The notes below the pieces were generated by a model. The model was not told the DNA's origin. It worked only from the letters and a program-made list of their open reading frames with translations, and did no database searches. From NCBI GenBank assembly GCA_900549345.1, contig UROC01000039.1:1-16091 (forward strand): DNA of 16,091 nucleotides. Reading direction: 5' to 3'. Below are positions 6,905 through 13,363 of this stretch, piece after piece (within the stretch, counting starts at the first letter, position 1; every line of letters starts with the position of its first letter). The position numbers and the translations under genes were made by a program. This DNA is from an uncultured Collinsella sp. (lineage in GTDB: Bacteria > Actinomycetota > Coriobacteriia > Coriobacteriales > Coriobacteriaceae).

Positions 6905-8254
6905 ATGGATACACCGTTGGGCTCCGTGCTCTACATCACCCTCGGTTGCGCTAAGAACGAGGTTGACACCGACCGCATGCGTTCTCTTTTGACCGCCGCG
7001 GGCTACGAGGAGGCATTCGACCCACAGGATGCCGATATCGCCATCGTCAATACATGCTCGTTCCTCGCCTCCGCAACGTCCGAGAGCATCGAGACCACGC
7101 TCGAGCTCGCCAACGAGGTTCAGGACGGCGTTCGTTCTTGCCCCATCGTCATGTGCGGCTGTGTGCCGTCGCGCTATGGCGACGACCTGCCCGATGAGCT
7201 GCCCGAGGTCGCTGCCTTTGTGAAGGCCGACGAGGAGGACGGCATCGTGGCGGTCATCGATGGCGTGCTGGGTGTCGAGCGTGAGATCGCTGCCTATATT
7301 CCGCAAGTCAAGCGCACTGTCGAGGGCGCTGTCGCCTACGTCAAGATTTCCGATGGCTGCAACCGCTTCTGCAGCTTCTGCATGATCCCCTATATTCGCG
7401 GTCGCTATCATTCGCGCAATGCCGAGAGCATTATCTCCGAGGTACGCGACCTGGTTGCCGGCGGTGTGCGCGAGATCGTGCTGATCGGCCAGGACACGGG
7501 TATTTGGGGCACCGACTTTGCCGACGAAGACGTCACCGATGGCTCGCCGCGCAATCTGGCGCAGCTGCTGCGCGCCGTCGCCGAGGCCGTGCGTCCGCAG
7601 AACGTCTGGGTCCGTGTGCTCTACCTGCAGCCCGAGGGCATGACTGACGAGCTCATTGAGACCATTCGTGATACGCCCGAGGTGCTGCCCTATATCGATA
7701 TCCCCGTGCAGCACTGCGACGCGCGCATCCTCAAGGCTATGCGCCGTTCTGGTTCGCGCCAGGAGCTCGAGGACCTGTTCCGCGATCTGCGTGAGCGCAT
7801 CCCCGGCATCGTGATCCGTTCCACGGCCATGGTCGGCTTCCCGACCGAGACCGACGACGAGTTCCGCGACCTTATCGACTTTATGGACACCGTCGGCTTC
7901 GACTACACGAGCGTCTTTGCCTATTCGCAGGAGGAGGGCAGCCTGGCCGCCAAGATGGAGGGCCAGGTCGACGAAGAGGTCAAGCTCGAGCGCGCCCAGG
8001 AGGCCATGGACCTGGCCGAGTCGCTCGGTTTTGCCGCCACCGCCGCACATGTGGGCGAGCGCGCCCAGGTGATTGTCGACGGCATCGAGGAGACCGAGGA
8101 CGGCGCCGAGCTGATCGGCCATGCTTGGTTCCAGGCGCCCGATTCCGATGGCGCGGTGCACTTGGACGCCAGCGAGGCGTCCGTGGGCGATATTCTGACG
8201 GTCGAGTTTACCGATAGCTTCTGCTATGAGCTTATCGGCCATGTTGTGGAGTAG
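6905..8254 (+). CDS. rimO: Ribosomal protein S12 methylthiotransferase RimO
   Basis: A 449-residue radical-SAM enzyme that adds a methylthio group to an aspartate of ribosomal protein uS12. The N-terminal MTTase domain carries the cluster-binding cysteines at C15 (LGCAKNEVD), C51 (NTCSF) and C86 (CGCVPSRYG). The radical-SAM cluster is C152-x3-C156-x2-C159 (CNRFCSFC), followed by MIPYIRGRYHSR. The C-terminal TRAM domain covers about 380-449. The LGCAKNEVDTDRM start and NRFCSFCMIPYIRG motif separate it from MiaB, which is encoded at the right end of this window. A ribosome site AAAGGA at 6887-6892 has a 12-base spacer to the ATG. It ends nine bases before pgsA, and GGAG over its stop serves that gene. 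Confidence 0.97.
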   Translation: MDTPLGSVLYITLGCAKNEVDTDRMRSLLTAAGYEEAFDPQDADIAIVNTCSFLASATSESIETTLELANEVQDGVRSCPIVMCGCVPSRYGDDLPDELPEVAAFVKADEEDGIVAVIDGVLGVEREIAAYIPQVKRTVEGAVAYVKISDGCNRFCSFCMIPYIRGRYHSRNAESIISEVRDLVAGGVREIVLIGQDTGIWGTDFADEDVTDGSPRNLAQLLRAVAEAVRPQNVWVRVLYLQPEGMTDELIETIRDTPEVLPYIDIPVQHCDARILKAMRRSGSRQELEDLFRDLRERIPGIVIRSTAMVGFPTETDDEFRDLIDFMDTVGFDYTSVFAYSQEEGSLAAKMEGQVDEEVKLERAQEAMDLAESLGFAATAAHVGERAQVIVDGIEETEDGAELIGHAWFQAPDSDGAVHLDASEASVGDILTVEFTDSFCYELIGHVVE

Positions 8255-8263
8255 GAGAGCATC

Positions 8264-8902
8264 GTGGCAAACGAGAGCAATAAGGAACTGACGAGTGTTT
8301 GGACGCCCGCCAACATCGTGACGTGCGTTCGCATCGTCTTTATCCCGGTGTTCATGATCGTGTCGGCGCTTTCTCACACGAGTGTTGCCGGTACAGATTG
8401 GAGCACCTTCGACGGCCCGCTCGCCGCCGCTGCCTTCATTCTGTATGTGATCCTGTCGTGCACCGATAAGGTCGACGGTTATCTGGCGCGTTCGCGCAAT
8501 GAGATTACCGACTTTGGTAAATTCTTGGACCCCATTGCCGATAAGCTGCTGGTGTTCTCGGCTCTGCTGCTGTTCTTGGATTTTGGCGCTGTGACCGTGT
8601 GGTCCGTGTTCATTATCCTGTTCCGTGAGCTTCTGGTGAGCGCCCTTCGCATGGTCGCGAGTGCGGCCGGTGTGGTCGTTGCGGCCGATAAGCTCGGCAA
8701 GTACAAGACGGCAACCACGATGGTCTCCATCTGCGGTTACCTGTGCGTCTTTGCGATGGCCGGCTTGCACCTTGGCCCGCTGGCGCTGACGCTCGGCATC
8801 TACTCGGTGTCGCGCTTCCTGTACGCCGTTGCCGTTGTCCTGACCGTTATCTCGGGCGCCCAGTACTTCTGGAACTGCCGCAAGATCGTCTTTTCGGTCT
8901 AG
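8264..8902 (+). CDS. pgsA: CDP-diacylglycerol--glycerol-3-phosphate 3-phosphatidyltransferase
   Basis: A 212-residue integral membrane enzyme that makes phosphatidylglycerol phosphate from CDP-diacylglycerol and glycerol 3-phosphate, the committed step to phosphatidylglycerol. The CDP-alcohol phosphotransferase signature is complete: D68 and D71-G72, then A75-R76, G85, D89 and D93 (D-x2-D-G-x2-A-R-x8-G-x3-D-x3-D). Several hydrophobic helices surround it. The start is GTG with GGAG six bases upstream across the rimO stop. The opening ELTSVWTPANIVTCVRI matches the usual N-terminus (NxPNxxTxxR). Its place before cinA and recA repeats the Bacillus order. Other members of the fold, such as cardiolipin synthase-like enzymes, are less likely given length and context. 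Confidence 0.93.
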   Translation: MANESNKELTSVWTPANIVTCVRIVFIPVFMIVSALSHTSVAGTDWSTFDGPLAAAAFILYVILSCTDKVDGYLARSRNEITDFGKFLDPIADKLLVFSALLLFLDFGAVTVWSVFIILFRELLVSALRMVASAAGVVVAADKLGKYKTATTMVSICGYLCVFAMAGLHLGPLALTLGIYSVSRFLYAVAVVLTVISGAQYFWNCRKIVFSV

Positions 8903-8908
8903 GTTCTG

Positions 8909-9445
8909 GTGGGTATGACGGACTCTTTTGAGCAGATTTCCGCACATAACGAGGAGCTGGCGCGTCATATTGTCGAGCGCGCGAGCGCTCGGGGCGTGAC
9001 GGTTTCGACGGCTGAGTCGCTGACAGCAGGTATGATCGCCTCGACGATTGCCGATACCCCGGGCGCCTCGGCGGTGCTGCGTGGCGGTGCGGTGACCTAC
9101 TGCGATGAGATCAAGCATCGCGTTTTGGGTGTTGATCAGGAGACGCTCGACCGCTACACCGCGGTGTCGCATCAAACTGCGCGCGAGATGGCCTCGGGTT
9201 CGCTGGAGCTGTACCAGAGCGATATTGCAGTGAGCGCAACGGGTTATGCCGGCCCCGGCGGTGGTACTGAGGACAATCCGGCTGGCACTTTCTATATTGG
9301 CTGGGCGTATCGCGCGGCTGATGGGGAAGTGCCGGTCGTGGACTCTGTGCGCTGCCACTATGAGGGCGACCGTTCGTGTGTTCGTGCCCATGCGGTCACG
9401 GAGGCATTGGGTCGCATTGCCCTTGTGCTCAACTCTATGGAATAG
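8909..9445 (+). CDS. cinA: CinA C-terminal-domain protein, probable nicotinamide-nucleotide amidohydrolase
   Basis: A 178-residue stand-alone CinA C-terminal (PncC) domain. It lacks the N-terminal MoCF/COG1058 half of long CinA proteins. The family hydrolyses nicotinamide mononucleotide to nicotinate mononucleotide for pyridine-nucleotide salvage. The conserved active-site stretch TAESLTAG is at residues 34-41 (S37) and TGYAGPGG at 111-118. The GTG at 8909 is preceded by AGG with a five-base spacer; an ATG at 8915 (MTDSFEQI) is an equally plausible start, and neither has a strong ribosome site. It sits just upstream of recA, as cinA does in many Gram-positives, but a stem-loop and a fresh promoter separate the two here. 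A link to competence would be inference from naming only. Confidence 0.88.
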   Translation: MGMTDSFEQISAHNEELARHIVERASARGVTVSTAESLTAGMIASTIADTPGASAVLRGGAVTYCDEIKHRVLGVDQETLDRYTAVSHQTAREMASGSLELYQSDIAVSATGYAGPGGGTEDNPAGTFYIGWAYRAADGEVPVVDSVRCHYEGDRSCVRAHAVTEALGRIALVLNSME

Positions 9446-9452
9446 AAGTGTT

Positions 9453-9476
9453 TTAAGGGGCCTTAGGGCCCCTTAA
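9453..9476 (+). terminator. Stem-loop after cinA, probable terminator
   Basis: TTAAGGGGCC at 9453-9462 pairs with GGCCCCTTAA at 9467-9476 over a TTAG loop, a 10-bp GC-rich stem beginning seven bases after the cinA stop. The following bases (TTGTGG) give only a poor T-tract, so termination may be partial. It separates the pgsA-cinA unit from the recA promoter. Confidence 0.65.
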
Positions 9477-9573
9477 TTGTGGAGATAGGGACCCCTGACG
9501 AATTTAGCGTTTGCGCTGGTTATAGGTGTATTCTTGCCTTCCTTGTTCTTATTCGCCCCTTTGTGGGCAAGCA

Positions 9574-9611
9574 TTTGGTCAGTGTTTGGTCGGCGTTTGG
9601 TTGGGTTTTGG
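9574..9611. repeat. Four TTTGG blocks phased at exactly 11 bp
   Basis: TTTGG occurs at 9574, 9585, 9596 and 9607, each 11 bases from the last, in loosely matching 11-mers (such as TGTTTGGTCGG and CGTTTGGTTGG). The array ends 32 bases before the recA -35. Roughly helical phasing would place all blocks on one DNA face. This fits a multimeric regulator site or intrinsic curvature, but it may also be simple tandem-repeat decay. Confidence 0.7.
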
Positions 9612-9643
9612 AAAGACTGCCTGCATATGATTGGCCTGAACGG

Positions 9644-9672
9644 TTGACCACGAACAGCCGTTCGTTTATTAT
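9644..9672 (+). promoter_or_regulatory. recA promoter, sigma-70 type
   Basis: TTGACC (9644-9649) and TATTAT (9667-9672) are separated by 17 bp, near-ideal for a housekeeping promoter. Transcription would start near 9679, giving a leader of about 24 bases that includes the ribosome site. The SOS box occupies most of the spacer. Confidence 0.85.
9651..9664. promoter_or_regulatory. LexA operator (SOS box) in the recA promoter
   Basis: CGAACAGCCGTTCG has perfect CGAAC/GTTCG half-sites around a 4-base centre and fits the Gram-positive/actinobacterial SOS-box form CGAAC-N4-GTTCG. It lies between the -35 and -10, so bound LexA would block RNA polymerase directly. recA, and recX by read-through, should therefore be induced by DNA damage. 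lexA itself is not in this window. Confidence 0.88.
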
Positions 9673-9690
9673 CGATACAGGTTGTTAAGA

Positions 9691-9695
9691 GGAGG
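9691..9695 (+). promoter_or_regulatory. Ribosome binding site of recA, fixes the start at 9703
   Basis: GGAGG lies seven bases before the ATG at 9703. An in-frame TTG at 9682 would extend the protein by seven residues, but it lies upstream of this site and only about three bases into the predicted transcript, so it is rejected. Confidence 0.85.
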
Positions 9696-9702
9696 GCTAT
9701 TC

Positions 9703-10851
9703 ATGGCCAAGAATTCAGGTCCCGTACGTACCGTTCATGCACCCACGACGGGTAAAGAGCGCGAAGAGATGATCGCCACCACCAAGGCCGAGATCGAGAA
9801 GAAGTTCGGTCAAGGCTCCATCATGAGGTATGGTGACGGCGGCCCCGAGCTTGAGGTTGAGGCCATCCCCACGGGCGCTCTGGCACTCGATGCCGCGCTG
9901 GGTATCGGCGGCGTGCCGCGTGGCCGTATCGTCGAGATTTACGGTCCTGAGTCCTCCGGTAAGACGACGCTTTCGCTCGAGATCCTGGCCGAGGCCCAGG
10001 CAATGGGTGGCGTTGTGGCATTTATCGATGCCGAGCACGCGCTCGATCCCACGTATGCCGCGCGCATCGGCGTGGATATCGACGAGGTGCTCATTTCTCA
10101 GCCCGATACGGGTGAGCAGGCGCTCGAGATCGTTGACATGCTTGTGCGTTCAGGTGCCATCGATGCCATCGTTGTCGACTCCGTCGCCGCGCTGACCCCG
10201 CGTGCCGAGATCGAGGGAGAAATCGGCGACACTACGGTCGGTCTTCAGGCTCGCCTGATGAGCCAGGCGCTCCGCAAGCTCGCCGGCTCGCTGTCCAAGT
10301 CCAACACGACGTGCATCTTCATTAACCAGCTGCGTGAGAAGATCGGCGTCATGTTCGGCAACCCCGAGACTACGACGGGCGGCCGTGCCCTTAAGTTCTT
10401 CTCTTCGGTCCGTATCGACATTCGCCGCATCGACAGCATTAAGCTTAAGGACGAGGTTATCGGTAACCGCGTGCGCGCCAAGGTCGTTAAGAACAAGGTG
10501 GCAGCTCCGTTCCGTTCTGCTGAGTTCGACATCATGTACGGTACGGGCATCTCTAAGGAGGGCTCGATTCTGGACATGGCTGTAGAGTGCGGCATTTGTA
10601 AGAAGATGGGCTCCTGGTTTGCCTATGGCGAGGACAAGCTCGGCAACGGTCGCGAGGCCGCCAAGGCGTTCCTGCGCGAACACCCCGATTGCGCTGACGA
10701 GATTGAGCATAAGGTCCGCCTTGCCTGCGGGCTTGAGTTTGATGACGATGCTCCGTCCGAAGTCGAGCTGACCGATCAGCCTGCGCCTGAGGAGTTTGAC
10801 GAGCTTTACGCCATCGATGGTTCCGCCATGCTCGATGATGACGACGAGTAG
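9703..10851 (+). CDS. recA: Recombinase RecA
   Basis: A 382-residue RecA. It forms filaments on single-stranded DNA, drives strand exchange and triggers LexA self-cleavage. Walker A is GPESSGKT at 81-88. The FIDAEHALD and VVDSVAALTPRAEIEGE segments follow, then the NQLREKIGVMFGNPETTTGGRA region covering DNA-binding loop 2. The C-terminus is strongly acidic (DELYAIDG...DDDDE), as in regulated RecAs. The ATG is chosen because GGAGG lies seven bases upstream. It has its own SOS-controlled promoter and is followed after 11 bases by recX. The N-terminal part (about residues 5-35) is slightly longer than in E. coli RecA but typical of Gram-positive relatives. No sign of intein or frameshift. Confidence 0.99.
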   Translation: MAKNSGPVRTVHAPTTGKEREEMIATTKAEIEKKFGQGSIMRYGDGGPELEVEAIPTGALALDAALGIGGVPRGRIVEIYGPESSGKTTLSLEILAEAQAMGGVVAFIDAEHALDPTYAARIGVDIDEVLISQPDTGEQALEIVDMLVRSGAIDAIVVDSVAALTPRAEIEGEIGDTTVGLQARLMSQALRKLAGSLSKSNTTCIFINQLREKIGVMFGNPETTTGGRALKFFSSVRIDIRRIDSIKLKDEVIGNRVRAKVVKNKVAAPFRSAEFDIMYGTGISKEGSILDMAVECGICKKMGSWFAYGEDKLGNGREAAKAFLREHPDCADEIEHKVRLACGLEFDDDAPSEVELTDQPAPEEFDELYAIDGSAMLDDDDE

Positions 10852-10862
10852 CGGTTACGCTC

Positions 10863-11555
10863 ATGTCGTATACGGTGACCGAGGCTACGGTCGTCTTTCC
10901 CGATAAGAAGGCGGCCTCCTCGTTCTCGAGCGGGTATGCGTCCAAAAAGCCTTGCGCACATATCGATTGCGAGCTTGAGGGCGGTTTTGAGCGGTCCATT
11001 TGGATCCCCGTGCGGGTCGCGCGGCTGTATGTCAAAAACCGCCCCGATCTTCCCTGTGATTGGGATAACTTTCGTGATGCGGTGCAGCTCATCGAGCGTA
11101 AATGTGCGCTTACCATGGTGACCGAGATGTTATCGCGCCGCGACCATGCGACGGGTGAGGTCCGTGACAAGCTGGCTCGCTACGGCTTTCACCAGTCCGC
11201 GATCGATTTCGCCGTCGAGCGCGCCACCGAGTACCGCTTTTTAGACGAGAACCGCTTTTGCTCGTACTTTATCGAGGAACGCAAGCGACGCGGTTGGGGA
11301 CAGCGCAAAATCGAGACCGAGCTCAAGCGCCGTCATGTCGTGCTCGATGACATTCCCGGTTATCCCGAGGATTATTTTGCCGTCGAAGACGATTTGGCGC
11401 GTGCGTCAGCCCTGCTCGCCAAGCGGCGTGTTCCAGAGACGCGCGGATTCGAAAAACTGGTTCGGTTTTTGATGGGCAAGGGCTTTTCGTATCACATCGC
11501 CGCCGATGCCGTTAAGGCACGTCTCGATGCCGAACGCGAGGAATGTGCGCTGTAG
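10863..11555 (+). CDS. recX: Regulatory protein RecX
   Basis: A 230-residue RecX, an all-helical protein that binds RecA filaments and modulates RecA activity. The helical repeats are recognisable: MVTEMLSRRDHATGEVRDKLARYGF (about 82-106), the FLDENRFCSYFIEERKRRGWGQRKIETELKRR block (127-158) and the closing FEKLVRFLMGKGFSYHIAADAVK segment. The first 70 residues are less conserved, as usual. No good ribosome site precedes the ATG, and only 11 bases separate it from the recA stop. Translation is therefore probably coupled to recA, giving low expression relative to it. Cotranscription places it under the same SOS operator. Confidence 0.92.
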   Translation: MSYTVTEATVVFPDKKAASSFSSGYASKKPCAHIDCELEGGFERSIWIPVRVARLYVKNRPDLPCDWDNFRDAVQLIERKCALTMVTEMLSRRDHATGEVRDKLARYGFHQSAIDFAVERATEYRFLDENRFCSYFIEERKRRGWGQRKIETELKRRHVVLDDIPGYPEDYFAVEDDLARASALLAKRRVPETRGFEKLVRFLMGKGFSYHIAADAVKARLDAEREECAL

Positions 11556-11616
11556 GCGTATGCGTTTTGTGGCCTGCCGTTTACCGCGTTTTAACCGCCG
11601 TACTGGGGCCATTTAT

Positions 11617-11645
11617 TTGACAGTTGTTGTGGTTCAACGTACGAT
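11617..11645 (+). promoter_or_regulatory. Promoter of rny
   Basis: TTGACA (11617-11622, perfect -35) and TACGAT (11640-11645) are spaced by 17 bp. The predicted start near 11652 gives a leader of about 160 bases before rny, long enough for post-transcriptional control. A 7-bp inverted repeat, TGACAGT (11618-11624) and ACTGTCA (11650-11656), brackets the -10 from the -35 to the predicted start and could be an operator. Confidence 0.75.
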
Positions 11646-11674
11646 AAACACTGTCATTTGCTTTGTGATATGTG

Positions 11675-11776
11675 CTCATCTGTGATGAGTTTGTTTATAT
11701 GTTTATCTGTATCCGACCCGCATAAGCTGCGCCCATATTACTCAAATGTCGCGAGCCGTTCGTAAGGACGGTTCGC
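11675..11776 (+). promoter_or_regulatory. Two hairpins in the rny leader
   Basis: The first stem is CTCATC (11675-11680) with GATGAG (11684-11689) on a 3-base loop, followed by the T-rich TTTGTTTATATGTTTAT, so it resembles a weak intrinsic terminator. The second is GCGAGCCGT (11751-11759) with ACGGTTCGC (11768-11776), nine pairs including one G-T, on an 8-base loop, followed by TTTGTTGTG. Both lie between the predicted transcription start and the ribosome site. They may act in attenuation, transcript stability or feedback cleavage by RNase Y or J. No known riboswitch was recognised. Confidence 0.5.
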
Positions 11777-11801
11777 TTTGTTGTGTAACGAATCCATAAA
11801 A

Positions 11802-11806
11802 AGGAG
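11802..11806 (+). promoter_or_regulatory. Ribosome binding site of rny, fixes the start at 11812
   Basis: AGGAG lies five bases before the ATG at 11812. The in-frame GTG at 11806 shares a base with this site and cannot be served by it, so the longer reading is rejected. Confidence 0.8.
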
Positions 11807-11811
11807 TGAGC

Positions 11812-13362
11812 ATGCCTATCATTGCAGCGCTCGTTGGCATCGTTTTGGGTGCCATCGCCGCCATTGCCTACATGCGCACCGCCAAGCAGGGTAGTCTTCA
11901 CGAGGCCGACGAAAAGATCCAGTCGGCACACGCACAGGCTGAGTCCCTGATCGGTGATGCTAAGCGTCAGGCCGAGACCCTCAAAAAAGAGGCTCTGCTT
12001 GAGGCCAAGGAAGAGATCATCAAGAACAAGCAAGCTGCCGAGGCCGAGGACAAGCAGCGTAAGAACGAGATTCGTACGCTCGAGAACCGCGTGATGCAGC
12101 GCGAGGAATCCCTCGACCGCCGCAACGACGCTCTCGACAAGCGCGAGCATCAGCTGTCCAGCCAGGCCGGTCAGGTCGAGAAGCGCTCCCGTGAGCTCGA
12201 GGAGCTTTGCGCAAAGCAGACCTCCGAGCTCGAGCGTATTGCCGACCTTACCCGCGAGGACGCCCACAAGGAGCTCCTCGATAAGGTTCGCGGCGAGGTC
12301 ACCCACGAGGCCGCCACGATCATTCGCGAGTCCGAGCAGCAGGTTCGCGCCGAGTGCCACAAAACCGCCCAGGAGATTCTGTCCCTGGCGATTCAGCGCT
12401 GCGCTGCCGACCACACTGCCGAGGTCACCGTTACCTCCGTGCACATTCCCTCTGATGACCTCAAGGGCCGCATCATCGGTCGCGAGGGTCGCAACATCCG
12501 CACGTTCGAGCAGGTTTCCGGCGTCAACCTCGTGATCGACGACACGCCCGAGACCGTCGTTCTTTCGAGCTTCGACCCGGTCCGTCGTGAGACCGCCCGT
12601 GTCGCCCTCGAGAACCTCATCGCCGACGGCCGCATTCACCCCGCCCGCATCGAGGAGATGTATCACAAGGCTGCCGACCTGGTTCAGCAGCGCGTGCGCG
12701 AGGCTGGCGAGCAGGCTGCCTTCGATACCGGCATCCACGACCTGCACCCTGAGATCGTCAAGACCCTTGGTGCCCTGCGCTACCGTACCTCGTTTGGTCA
12801 GAACGTGCTTCAGCACTCCCTCGAGGTTTCTGATCTGTGCGGCGTGATGGCTTCCGAGCTTGGCCTGGACGTTGTGACTGCCAAACGCGCCGGCCTGCTG
12901 CACGATCTGGGCAAGGCAATCGACCACGACGTCGAGGGCCCGCATGCCGTCATCGGCGCCGAGCTTGCCCGCCGTTATGGTGAGAAGCCCGTTATCGTCC
13001 ATGCTATCGAGGCTCACCATGCCGATGTCGACCCCAACACGGTACTCGATGTCCTGGTACAGGCCGCCGATGCCGTCTCCGCTTCTCGCCCCGGCGCCCG
13101 TCGCGAGTCTGCCGAGAACTACATCAAGCGTCTTGAGAAGCTCGAGGAGATCGCCAACTCCCATGACGGCGTCGAGCGTACCTATGCCATGCAGGCTGGT
13201 CGCGAGGTCCACGTCATGGTTCAGCCGGACAAGATCTCCGATGCCCAGTCCACGGTCCTGGCTCACGATATCGCCCATCAGATCGAGGAAGAGATGGAGT
13301 ATCCCGGTCAGGTGCGCGTCGTCGTGATTCGCGAGAGCCGCGCTGTCGATATCGCTAAATAA
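11812..13362 (+). CDS. rny: Ribonuclease Y
   Basis: A 516-residue RNase Y, the membrane-bound endoribonuclease that starts mRNA decay in many Gram-positives. Residues 2-20 form the N-terminal membrane anchor (IIAALVGIVLGAIAAIAYM). Residues 25-185 are a long charged coiled coil. The KH domain follows with its GxxG loop at 223-226 (IIGREGRN). The HD domain has the metal-binding HD at 364-365 (LLHDLGKAID) and AIEAHHADV downstream. Length and domain order match the family. It has its own promoter and a long structured leader, then runs into the ATPase gene after a single base. In Bacillus rny likewise lies between recA and spoVS. RNase J at the left of the window is the expected decay partner. 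Confidence 0.97.
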   Translation: MPIIAALVGIVLGAIAAIAYMRTAKQGSLHEADEKIQSAHAQAESLIGDAKRQAETLKKEALLEAKEEIIKNKQAAEAEDKQRKNEIRTLENRVMQREESLDRRNDALDKREHQLSSQAGQVEKRSRELEELCAKQTSELERIADLTREDAHKELLDKVRGEVTHEAATIIRESEQQVRAECHKTAQEILSLAIQRCAADHTAEVTVTSVHIPSDDLKGRIIGREGRNIRTFEQVSGVNLVIDDTPETVVLSSFDPVRRETARVALENLIADGRIHPARIEEMYHKAADLVQQRVREAGEQAAFDTGIHDLHPEIVKTLGALRYRTSFGQNVLQHSLEVSDLCGVMASELGLDVVTAKRAGLLHDLGKAIDHDVEGPHAVIGAELARRYGEKPVIVHAIEAHHADVDPNTVLDVLVQAADAVSASRPGARRESAENYIKRLEKLEEIANSHDGVERTYAMQAGREVHVMVQPDKISDAQSTVLAHDIAHQIEEEMEYPGQVRVVVIRESRAVDIAK

Positions 13363-13363
13363 C

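Larger units (their letters stand above)
11556..11811 (+). other. recX-rny intergenic region
   Basis: 256 bases without a gene. After recX there is only a weak terminator-like pairing (GGCC at 11571-11574 with GGCC at 11607-11610, followed by ATTTATTT), with a loop too large to call with confidence. The rest holds a strong promoter, an inverted repeat across it and two leader hairpins, listed separately. The base composition is more AT-rich than the flanking genes, as expected of a regulatory region. Confidence 0.5.

Noticed and set aside
6350..9391. Antisense open frame of 1013 codons opposite yajQ, rimO, pgsA and cinA
   Set aside because: It spans four genes with clear family motifs, and its translation is His/Arg/Gly/Asp-rich without any recognised domain. 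It is a codon-bias shadow.
9479..9688. Small 69-codon frame between cinA and recA
   Set aside because: It covers the recA promoter, the SOS box and the ribosome site, starts inside the region after the stem-loop, and has no recognisable product.
9682..9702. Upstream TTG start for recA
   Set aside because: It precedes the GGAGG ribosome site and lies at the very start of the predicted transcript, so it could not be translated from that site.
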